DNA of 64,000 nucleotides from a virus. The stretch is from the IMG/VR virus record IMGVR_UViG_3300032242_002920, positions 1 through 64,000 of that record; one strand, given 5' to 3'. The notes below the pieces were generated by a model. That model was not told where the DNA came from. It searched no databases and saw nothing but the letters and a program-made list of their open reading frames with translations. Within the stretch, counting starts at the first letter, position 1, and every line of letters begins with the position of its first letter. Positions 7,226 through 13,718 of this stretch are shown in pieces. A program made the position numbers and the translations under genes.

Positions 7226-7417
7226 TTAGCCTTCTGTAGGAGGTGTAACCATTTCAATTGTAGCAGATTGAACGAGCCTATTAGCAAGACGTTGAGCGTC
7301 TGACTTTTTAATACCATCGCCCTGATATACTCTGCGTCCATCTTCTCCAATAACCGCCCAGCGGCTACCATCGTCTTTTGGACCCTTTTCCTTAAATGCT
7401 ACCTTCTTCTTTTTCAT
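7226..7417 (-). CDS. Small basic hypothetical protein, 63 aa
   Basis: Lys-rich N-terminus (MKKKKVAFKEKGPKDD), then GSRWAVIGEDGRRVYQGDG and a helix KKSDAQRLANRLVQSA. The pattern suggests a small single-domain protein, perhaps nucleic-acid associated, but no family is recognised. AAGGACGG precedes the ATG. It leads a two-gene minus operon with the DenV-like gene, transcribed from the TATAAT at 7430-7435. Confidence 0.6.
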   Translation of the reverse strand: MKKKKVAFKEKGPKDDGSRWAVIGEDGRRVYQGDGIKKSDAQRLANRLVQSATIEMVTPPTEG

Positions 7418-7429
7418 ATTCCGTCCTTT

Positions 7430-7455
7430 ATTATATATGGAGACCTTTTAAGGTC
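7430..7455 (-). promoter_or_regulatory. Minus-strand promoter with overlapping dyad
   Basis: On the minus strand, TATAAT (7430-7435) lies just upstream of the Shine-Dalgarno of the gene starting at 7417. Immediately upstream, GACCTT (7442-7447) and AAGGTC (7450-7455) form an inverted repeat with a 2-bp centre, placed where the spacer and -35 region should be. A repressor or activator site is the simplest reading. Confidence 0.5.
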
Positions 7456-7482
7456 ATTTCGTCATTATACACATTTTGACGC

Positions 7483-7525
7483 AAATTACAAGTCGATTGT
7501 AATTTTAACAAACATCTGATATGAT
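7483..7525 (+). promoter_or_regulatory. Extended -10 promoter overlapped by a 9-bp dyad
   Basis: TTGTAA (7497-7502), a 17-bp spacer and TATGAT (7520-7525) form a good sigma70-type promoter, with TG one base before the -10 box. A perfect inverted repeat, AAATTACAA (7483-7491) and TTGTAATTT (7497-7505) with a 5-bp spacer, covers the -35 box. This is the classic arrangement of a repressor operator. A short hairpin (GCCAT/ATGGC, 7533-7546) follows in the leader. It drives the gene at 7573 and the small-gene operon behind it. Confidence 0.65.
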
Positions 7526-7572
7526 GTAAGACGCCATCAATATGGCATGTAATTTATAAAGAAAGAGAAGAT

Positions 7573-7890
7573 ATGTTTGATAGTACAGTAGAACTTATTG
7601 GAGCATCCGTTGGTGCCGTTGAAACTGAAACCGGCAAGGAAGGCGTTCTTGAACTTGTTCTTGTAAGCGGACTTACTTTCCCAATTCAGGGACCAGATGG
7701 TAACCCTCTTCGCGTTCCAAGTGGGCAGTATCGTTTCCAGCTTACCAAGAGTCAGGCTCTTGAGTTCTTTAACAAGGTTAAGGAAACTGCTGATGATCTT
7801 CCTGAGGGTAGCAATTTAGTCGTGCCTACAAGTCAGGACGAAGTAGACAAGGTTGTTAAGACAATCGAGGAGATCAAGAAGGATGGATAA
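7573..7890 (+). CDS. Hypothetical protein, 105 aa
   Basis: First gene of an operon of small genes running to about 11.6 kb. AAAGAGAAG precedes the ATG. The N-terminal 60 residues are beta-rich (VELIGASVGAVET, LELVLVSGLTFPIQGPDGNPLRVPSGQYRFQLTKSQ) and the C-terminus is helical (DEVDKVVKTIEEIKK). No enzyme signature is seen. Its last 8 bases overlap the next gene. Confidence 0.7.
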   Translation: MFDSTVELIGASVGAVETETGKEGVLELVLVSGLTFPIQGPDGNPLRVPSGQYRFQLTKSQALEFFNKVKETADDLPEGSNLVVPTSQDEVDKVVKTIEEIKKDG

Positions 7891-8155
7891 CGAAACTAAG
7901 GCGATTATTAGAACGCTTGAATTAGGCAACGAGTCTAAGGCTCAAGAGTTATCAATTGCTTATCAAAGAATCGTTGACCTTGAGCAGCAGGTGGCCGATC
8001 TGACAGGATCGGATCCCGCTTATATTACTAATGAATCTCAAGTAGATTTTATCAAGCGTATTGCGGCTTCAAGTTCTAAGTTTGCAAAAGAAGCTCAGGA
8101 CATTATTGACGCAATTGATAATCCCCCTGCACCTACGCCAGATCCAAATGCCTAA
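7883..8155 (+). CDS. Coiled-coil hypothetical protein, 90 aa
   Basis: The ATG at 7883 overlaps the previous stop, so I prefer it to an in-frame start at 7853 buried inside that gene. The residues IIRTLELGNESKAQELSIAYQRIVDLEQQVADL look like a coiled coil, followed by a second helix and a Pro-rich tail (NPPAPTPDPNA). The function is unknown. Its end overlaps the next gene by 8 bases. Confidence 0.65.
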   Translation: MDNETKAIIRTLELGNESKAQELSIAYQRIVDLEQQVADLTGSDPAYITNESQVDFIKRIAASSSKFAKEAQDIIDAIDNPPAPTPDPNA

Positions 8156-8327
8156 GTTTCCACCTAAAGTTATTAAGATTGCAAATTGCGAAGATTGTAG
8201 CTTGACAATTAGAGAAGGAATTTCTACTTGTCAAAACTGTGGGTCTAGAGATTTTCAGACCCACAGTTACATTCTTGAATCTTTAGTAAAAAATGAATTA
8301 AAAGATAGTGAGTTATCAATTGCATAA
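8148..8327 (+). CDS. Small zinc-ribbon protein, 59 aa
   Basis: Starts at ATG 8148 overlapping the upstream stop. CEDCSLTIREGISTCQNCGS gives two CxxC knuckles, a compact zinc-ribbon of the type found in RNA-polymerase-associated or nucleic-acid-binding miniproteins. The remaining helix is charged (YILESLVKNELKDSELSIA). Role unknown. Confidence 0.6.
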   Translation: MPKFPPKVIKIANCEDCSLTIREGISTCQNCGSRDFQTHSYILESLVKNELKDSELSIA

Positions 8328-8559
8328 TAACGCCAAATCATTTAATTGCCTTGAATGTCAAGGTGACTTGGTACCTGTATCAAAAGATGTACAGTTTAAA
8401 CAAGCATATGATTACAAGCTCACAACTATATATTATTATTATAAATGTGTCGATTGTAAGAAAATGTTTGATGAGCGAATTAGTTCTACTGGACTAAGAC
8501 ATCTCTCTATAGCAAATAGAGAGAAGGCAGAAAAGCTAGCAGTTCAGCCGCTTAATTAG
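8308..8559 (+). CDS. Small zinc-ribbon protein, 83 aa
   Basis: A GTG start at 8308 lies inside the end of the previous gene. Two CxxC pairs (CLEC near 14-17 and CVDC near 47-50) are separated by about 30 residues containing a YYYYK strand, consistent with a four-Cys zinc-ribbon. The C-terminal helix is Ala/Lys-rich. It is the second such protein in this operon. The function is unknown. Confidence 0.6.
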   Translation: MSYQLHNNAKSFNCLECQGDLVPVSKDVQFKQAYDYKLTTIYYYYKCVDCKKMFDERISSTGLRHLSIANREKAEKLAVQPLN

Positions 8560-8560
8560 T

Positions 8561-8848
8561 ATGAAACACATTCCAGAAGAAAGTCGGATTTATCGGAGTT
8601 GGAGTTATGATCCTCATTTAGATGAGGCATCAATTGACTCTAGAAACGAATCGGATCAAAATGGATATGTTTATCGTATTGATGGCGGTTGGCGGCTAAC
8701 TGATAAGGATCATAATGCAGTTGATGATCCCTACATCGTAAGAAAAGTAATGGATTCTCTTAGGGGCGATCAGCCCGCGCCAGAGGGTCCAAATGATTAT
8801 AATTTTGAAAAACTACACTATGGGCGACCATTGCCCATGAAAGGATAG
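8561..8848 (+). CDS. Hypothetical protein, 95 aa
   Basis: Unrecognised. It is rich in Asp, Tyr and Arg, with two tryptophan-containing patches (YRSWSYDPHLDE and YRIDGGWRLTDKDHN). It starts one base after the previous stop and ends two bases before the MazG-like gene, so it is clearly part of the operon. No motifs were found. Confidence 0.65.
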   Translation: MKHIPEESRIYRSWSYDPHLDEASIDSRNESDQNGYVYRIDGGWRLTDKDHNAVDDPYIVRKVMDSLRGDQPAPEGPNDYNFEKLHYGRPLPMKG

Positions 8849-8850
8849 TA

Positions 8851-9216
8851 ATGTCTAAGTTAGGTAGAAAGATTACTGATTTATCCGCAGAAATTTGCGA
8901 TATTTCAGATGAAAAGGGTTTTTGGGACATTGAGGACATCAGCGAATTTGCCATTGTTCCAATTAAACTTGCCCTTATTGGGGATGAAGTAAGCGAAGCT
9001 CTCAAGGTTCATCGTGAAGAGTATGAGGGTGTTGAAGGTCCTATGCTTAATCACATGACCGAGCAGCAGGAGAAAGATTTTACAGAGGAGCTTGCGGATA
9101 TTGTTATTCGCACCCTTGACCTCGCTGGCGGCCTTGGCCTTGATATCGGTCATTCAATTACCGATAAAATTAAGAAGAATAAGAAGCGCCCGCACAGGCA
9201 CGGTAAGAGGTACTAA
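8851..9216 (+). CDS. MazG-like nucleotide pyrophosphohydrolase
   Basis: The 121 residues show the all-alpha NTP pyrophosphatase signature. A first helix carries EVSEALKVHREE (ExxE) and a second carries FTEELADIVIRTLDLAGGLGLDI (EExxD), the acidic residues that bind magnesium in MazG/dUTPase-like enzymes. Such proteins hydrolyse (d)NTPs to monophosphates and, in phages, can tune nucleotide pools or (p)ppGpp. The substrate is not predictable here. AAAGGA precedes the ATG. The stop overlaps the next start (TAATG). Confidence 0.8.
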   Translation: MSKLGRKITDLSAEICDISDEKGFWDIEDISEFAIVPIKLALIGDEVSEALKVHREEYEGVEGPMLNHMTEQQEKDFTEELADIVIRTLDLAGGLGLDIGHSITDKIKKNKKRPHRHGKRY

Positions 9217-11558
9217 TGTGGGAAGAGCTTAACACTATCGACATTACTTCGGCGTTTGTTGGTATTACAACGCCGTTGCCTGATATTATTGCTCAAATTC
9301 AACAGCTAGGTTGGGAAGTAGACAGCATTAATTTTAAAAATAATGCTTTTACGGCAGTTGGAAAGAGTCAAGCTGGTGAAAAGCTCGAAACTACAGGGAA
9401 CACTGAAGCTACAGCCGCTGGCAACTTGCTAGCGGCTATTCAGCGTCAACAGAGTATGCGGATGGTATTTAATACCCGAGTTGCCGCTTGGGATGATCCG
9501 TTTATAGATTTGCAAGAAGCGGTCGCTCACGAATACGCAGATGCTAAAGCGTATGATAAAAAAGCAGCATCAGCATGGACGGAGCTTGCAGAAGATTGCA
9601 GAAGGCGCGTTGAAATTATTCAAAGCGAGATTAAAATTGAAATTACTAATAACCCCATTCCATATAAAAGCTTTTCAGAAATGGCGGAAGATATTACGGA
9701 AAAGGGGCATTTCATTGTATCTAGAGCTAATGCCTCTCATCCTATTTGGAGTGTAAATCAAGTTGTAGACTTTCGCATTGCGCATGATATTTTAGGTCAC
9801 GCTGCTGCTGGCGGAGATTGGTCTTGGTTCGGTATCAATAGAGCATTTCAGGCACACGCACCACTTCTTACTTATACGGCACAAAAAGCCCTGTTTACAG
9901 AAGTCATTGGCCAAGGGGCGTTTAATTCTTATTACGGATCTATCGCTCCTCAAAAAATTGCCTTTCTCAAGATTTTTGACAATCCGGAAGACGGGGATGA
10001 ACCTTATCATCACCCCGTTCATCCTTCGCAAACCGTAATTCCCGGAGGAATGGCAAAAATCCCCGTTGAAGATAATTTTAAGGAAGCCTCATTGGACGGT
10101 TTTGTTGATCCAAACGAAGGATATCAAACGGGTATTGAACCAACTGAGGACAATGCATATAATTGGCACAGAATCAAAGATTCTCAAGGTAGAATGGTCG
10201 ATCCATTAAACAGTTACGAATTGCAAAATGTTGTTAATAACATTAAATCTGATTGGCATAAACTGGACGAATCTAGTCAAGAGCAAGCGGTTGCTAATGC
10301 TTTTAGAAATTCATTGCTTAAGCCGGGTAAGCACGAGCGCGCACACGCCCAACACTATCAAGCTATTAATCATCTTCCCGGATCAGTTGACGATCCTTCA
10401 AGGTATTGGGACGCTTTAACTCACGCTAGGGATACCCATAATACTGCGCGGGGATTTATGCAAGCTAACAAAGAACTTGATCAATACCTCATGCCGCTTA
10501 AAAGGCATATTCAAAGCATGAACCCAACTTTGAGACATGATGAAATTGGTAACATTGCAGATCATCATCTTTTGAATATGAGGGCTGAAGAGGAGCGCGA
10601 AGCTAAAAAGAAGCTTGGAGACGATGCAAGCGCAGAGGATATTCATAGAGAAGCTATTAAAAGGTTGCTTAAACGACTTAAAAGAATGACTAATACCAAA
10701 GTCAACCAAGATTATGACTTTGGTAATGAAAAAATGTTTTTTGAATCTAAGCATCCGGACCCAAGTGTTTATCCTTCGCCTCTGGCGCACCACGTCAAGC
10801 CAATTTCAGATATTTCTAAAAATATTAAAGATGTTACCAAGGCAGCCGTAGAAGATATTGAAAAAGGTGGCAAGGGTCATCATTTTAGGTCATCTTTGAT
10901 GAAGCAATATTACGAAGATCTTGATCCTCATCAAATTGATGAGGCTTGGTTTTATTTAGCCCCAGAGACCAGTCAGCTTGGAGCCGTCACGCCGGACATT
11001 TTAAAAGCTTTAGGGCGAAAGAAGGATGATCTCAACCTTAGAGATTATTTTAAAGCTGAGCGCGAGTTACAGGCCGCTAGAGACGCCTCTGGTTACGGTC
11101 ACATGCCTTTGGGACAATTTTCAAAAGGATTAAAAAATACAATGCGTCAAACTCCGGGACATCATCCAAGCAAAAGTCATTTGCATCCGCTTCGACCAAC
11201 TCCTCATACCGAAGTTAATTGGAGTAAACGTGAAAATAAATCGGAAAAACCAAGAGTGCCCGGATGGTTTAATACTACAAAAGATGCTCGTAAACAAGTT
11301 GCAAGCGAGTGGGATAGAGCAGAAGGAATCAAACATCCAAAGGGCGCAATTCCATTTAAAAAGAAAGCTGATGTCGATGCTGCATTTTCAACATTCTTGA
11401 CTCCATTTTTTCATGATCCAAATTCTGGAAAACGAGTAAACGGTATGCCGGGACAAACGCTTATGCAACATATGAGAGAATCAATGGGTCTAACAACTCC
11501 AGAAGTTTGGGTAATGAATCCTCAAACCGGAAAGGAAATGAATAATTATGGATCTTGA
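9216..11558 (+). CDS. Large protein with an HDxxGH motif, 780 aa
   Basis: I do not recognise the whole protein. A conserved-looking core at about 95-255 contains HEYADAKAY, then FRIAHDILGHAAAGGDWSWFGINRAFQAH (H190 and H195) and LFTEVIGQ (E229). His-x4-His followed by Glu about 35 residues later recalls the iron site of aromatic amino acid hydroxylases (HDxxGH...E), although the remaining sequence gives no clear match. Residues 350-780 are hydrophilic and helical, with many His-rich stretches (GHHPSKSHLHPLRPTPH). It sits between the MazG-like gene and the fibre genes. It could be a virion protein or an enzyme. Confidence 0.6.
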   Translation: MWEELNTIDITSAFVGITTPLPDIIAQIQQLGWEVDSINFKNNAFTAVGKSQAGEKLETTGNTEATAAGNLLAAIQRQQSMRMVFNTRVAAWDDPFIDLQEAVAHEYADAKAYDKKAASAWTELAEDCRRRVEIIQSEIKIEITNNPIPYKSFSEMAEDITEKGHFIVSRANASHPIWSVNQVVDFRIAHDILGHAAAGGDWSWFGINRAFQAHAPLLTYTAQKALFTEVIGQGAFNSYYGSIAPQKIAFLKIFDNPEDGDEPYHHPVHPSQTVIPGGMAKIPVEDNFKEASLDGFVDPNEGYQTGIEPTEDNAYNWHRIKDSQGRMVDPLNSYELQNVVNNIKSDWHKLDESSQEQAVANAFRNSLLKPGKHERAHAQHYQAINHLPGSVDDPSRYWDALTHARDTHNTARGFMQANKELDQYLMPLKRHIQSMNPTLRHDEIGNIADHHLLNMRAEEEREAKKKLGDDASAEDIHREAIKRLLKRLKRMTNTKVNQDYDFGNEKMFFESKHPDPSVYPSPLAHHVKPISDISKNIKDVTKAAVEDIEKGGKGHHFRSSLMKQYYEDLDPHQIDEAWFYLAPETSQLGAVTPDILKALGRKKDDLNLRDYFKAERELQAARDASGYGHMPLGQFSKGLKNTMRQTPGHHPSKSHLHPLRPTPHTEVNWSKRENKSEKPRVPGWFNTTKDARKQVASEWDRAEGIKHPKGAIPFKKKADVDAAFSTFLTPFFHDPNSGKRVNGMPGQTLMQHMRESMGLTTPEVWVMNPQTGKEMNNYGS

Positions 11559-11613
11559 ATTGGATTTAGACATTGAATCTATTGAAATTACTCTCGAAGA
11601 CATTGGTTTATAG
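11548..11613 (+). CDS. Possible 21-aa acidic leader-like peptide
   Basis: A short frame starting inside the end of the 780-aa gene, with AAAGGAAAT 6 bases upstream of its ATG. The 21 residues are an acidic amphipathic pattern (LDLDIESIEITLEDIG). It ends 26 bases before the next gene. It is too short to judge by composition. The good ribosome-binding site is the only support. Confidence 0.3.
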   Translation: MDLELDLDIESIEITLEDIGL

Positions 11614-11639
11614 CTGAAACCTAACTGGTAATTAGTAGC

Positions 11640-11987
11640 ATGACTTTAATACCAGATACATACGATTTTACAATTTGGCAGGGTGCAAGCTTTTATGAAA
11701 CTTTAACTGTATATAGTGATGCAGGGACAACTATTCGCAATTTGTCAAATTGCACAGTAACCATGAATGTTACAAAGCAACCCAAGGGAGACTTGCTTAT
11801 TGCTTTAAGTACAAGTAATGGCAAAATTACCCTTGATGGACCAAATGGAATTATACGCTTGGCGCTGTCCGCATCTGATACTTCAAATATTCAGTGGAAA
11901 CGCGGATATTATGAAATTTCAATTGTTGATAATGGTAATAATATTACAGATATCATTATGTACGGCAATATTACTGTGGAGAAGTAA
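11640..11987 (+). CDS. Fibre-cassette small protein A1 (BppU-N-like), 115 aa
   Basis: A beta-rich small protein that begins MTLIPDTYDFTIWQGASFYETLTV and continues with the alternating pattern seen at the N-terminus of phage baseplate upper proteins (polarised input strand, then LSNCTVTMNV, then ITLDGPNGIIRLALS). It is paralogous over its full length to the 138-aa protein at 13302. It directly precedes a fibre (TAATG overlap), so it probably anchors or assembles that fibre. The upstream bases GTAATTAGTAGC abut the ATG with no Shine-Dalgarno sequence, and they resemble the box before the 13302 paralogue. Confidence 0.65.
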   Translation: MTLIPDTYDFTIWQGASFYETLTVYSDAGTTIRNLSNCTVTMNVTKQPKGDLLIALSTSNGKITLDGPNGIIRLALSASDTSNIQWKRGYYEISIVDNGNNITDIIMYGNITVEK

Positions 11988-13267
11988 TGGGTCAGGTATC
12001 AGTAACAAAAAACGTAGTAAAAGTTAATAGCAATGTAGGTAAATCTTCTATTAACGTTAATCTTAATACTGGTCCCAAGGGCGATACGGGCGCCGTTTCT
12101 ATTGTATCTCCAATTACTAATACTGGAACTGCAACAAATGCTATTATTGGAATTGATCAATCATTAATTTCAATTAATCCATCGCAAGTTATTGGCACGG
12201 CAGTCGTTACTACTGACAGTCGTTTAAGTGATTCGCGTACACCAACCGCGCATACACACGCAGCTACCGATATCACGAGCGGAACTTTTGACATTGCTCG
12301 CCTTCCAGTTGTCATTTCTGGTACAAGTAATGCAACTCAAGTAGTTAGAGCAGATGATTCACGGTTGTCAGATAACAGAAATCCCAAGTTTGATTATTCA
12401 TTAACTGGTGCTAGGGTTATTGGTTACGATTTAAATGAAACCCCATTTTCTAACATTACTGGTCAAGCGGGCGATGTTTATATTGGCAGGAGGTCTATTA
12501 CAGATATTACTGATCGTTCTACAACTCGTCGTTCTCCCGCCTTATATATTCAAAATACCAGTACTAATTGGCAGGAATTTATACCCCTTGGATTAAACGT
12601 AACGAATAACGGGAGTTCTTCAACTTCAACTAATTTTAGTACTTATACGGTTAGTTCAAAAAGTGTTACTGCGGCTCAATGGACCGGTTCATCTACATCG
12701 GGCAATCCAATTATTGATGTTGCGGGACTACCGGATGCTATGACATGGGATCCGGGTAGCGCAATTAACAACCTTTCAGGAAAAGCTAACTCTATTGCTA
12801 TTACGGGAACACAGTCTGGCAATGTTATTGATCCAAATAATAAATCGTTTACTGGAACTAACAAAATTATAGATTCGTTATATTTTGCGCTTAATAAAAG
12901 CAATACATTTACTGGTACTCAAACCTTTTCTGCCAGTCAAACTAAAATTCAGAATGAACTTGTTGTTGGTGGCGGCACATCCGGTGCGGTTACCTTGCCT
13001 TACCTTGCAATTACAGGTGCCACGACATTGGGCGCTACACATTATACAGTTAACTGCACAAGTGCCGGTTTTACAGTTACATTGCCAACGGCAGTAGGTA
13101 TTACGGGACGTACTTATGTCATTAAAAATACAGCCGCGTCTGGAACAATAACTATCGCAACAACTTCTTCGCAATTGATCGATGGAGCGTCTACTAAATC
13201 TCTGACTACTCAATATTCATCTTTGGTTGTTCAATCAACCGGATCAGGCTGGATCGTTATCAACTGA
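11987..13267 (+). CDS. Tail fibre protein 1, 426 aa
   Basis: A fibre by composition and modules. The N-terminus (QVSVTKNVVKVNSN) leads into a short collagen-like GPKGDTG. Repeated DSRLSDSRTPTAHTHAATDI units and a TFTGTQTFSASQTKI segment are typical of trimeric tail fibres. The C-terminus (HYTVNCTSAGFTVTLPTAVGITGRTYVIKNTAASGTITI) resembles a common phage tip domain. It probably binds the host surface. It is partnered with the small protein encoded just upstream, and is related to the fibre at 13715. Confidence 0.75.
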   Translation: MGQVSVTKNVVKVNSNVGKSSINVNLNTGPKGDTGAVSIVSPITNTGTATNAIIGIDQSLISINPSQVIGTAVVTTDSRLSDSRTPTAHTHAATDITSGTFDIARLPVVISGTSNATQVVRADDSRLSDNRNPKFDYSLTGARVIGYDLNETPFSNITGQAGDVYIGRRSITDITDRSTTRRSPALYIQNTSTNWQEFIPLGLNVTNNGSSSTSTNFSTYTVSSKSVTAAQWTGSSTSGNPIIDVAGLPDAMTWDPGSAINNLSGKANSIAITGTQSGNVIDPNNKSFTGTNKIIDSLYFALNKSNTFTGTQTFSASQTKIQNELVVGGGTSGAVTLPYLAITGATTLGATHYTVNCTSAGFTVTLPTAVGITGRTYVIKNTAASGTITIATTSSQLIDGASTKSLTTQYSSLVVQSTGSGWIVIN

Positions 13268-13288
13268 TAACTGGATGATTACCTAGCA

Positions 13289-13301
13289 TATAATAAATAA
13301 C
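13289..13301 (+). promoter_or_regulatory. TATAAT box abutting a leaderless start
   Basis: TATAAT (13289-13294) is followed by 7 bases and then ATG 13302. There is no Shine-Dalgarno sequence and no clear -35 box. The 12 bases before the ATG, ATAATAAATAAC, match those before the genes at 21266, 39506 and 56771. A late promoter giving a leaderless mRNA is inferred. Confidence 0.55.
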
Positions 13302-13718
13302 ATGACCGTAATTCCAGATAAACATACTTTTGCCATTTGGCAGGGCGCAACTTTTTACGAAGTTTTAACATTGTTTGATTCAATGGATGCGACACAACCT
13401 CGTGATCTTACAGGCTATGCTGCCGAAATGATTATTCGTGACAAACCAAATGGAGAGGCGTTATTAACTTTATCTACTATTGCAAATGGTGGGTCAATGA
13501 CCAATGGAATTCATCCGTCTGATGTAGGGTGCAGTATTACGCTTGGATCCTCATCAAGCGCCGATACAAAGGGCAAAATTACTTTGAAGATTACATCATC
13601 AGTAACGTCTCTTTTGACTTGGAAAAGCGGAGTTTATGATTTAACCATTTCTGAAGCGTCGGGCACTGGTAATACAGACGCGCTTCTCTACGGAGGGATT
13701 AAGGTTAATGGCGTATGA
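13302..13718 (+). CDS. Fibre-cassette small protein A2 (BppU-N-like), 138 aa
   Basis: Clear paralogue of the protein at 11640: MTVIPDKHTFAIWQGATFYEVLTLF aligns with its start, and DLTGYAAEMIIRDKPNGEALLTLST with its middle. An extra loop near residues 65-90 explains the added length. It overlaps the next fibre gene by ATGA. Upstream DNA and the first codons also resemble those of the first copy, so the whole two-gene cassette was probably duplicated. Likely role: baseplate-to-fibre adaptor. Confidence 0.65.
   Translation: MTVIPDKHTFAIWQGATFYEVLTLFDSMDATQPRDLTGYAAEMIIRDKPNGEALLTLSTIANGGSMTNGIHPSDVGCSITLGSSSSADTKGKITLKITSSVTSLLTWKSGVYDLTISEASGTGNTDALLYGGIKVNGV

Noticed and set aside
13289-13301. 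Assigning the start-proximal box as a true T4 late promoter (TATAAATA)
   Set aside because: Only one copy contains ATAAATA, and a T4-type start site would fall inside the coding sequence.
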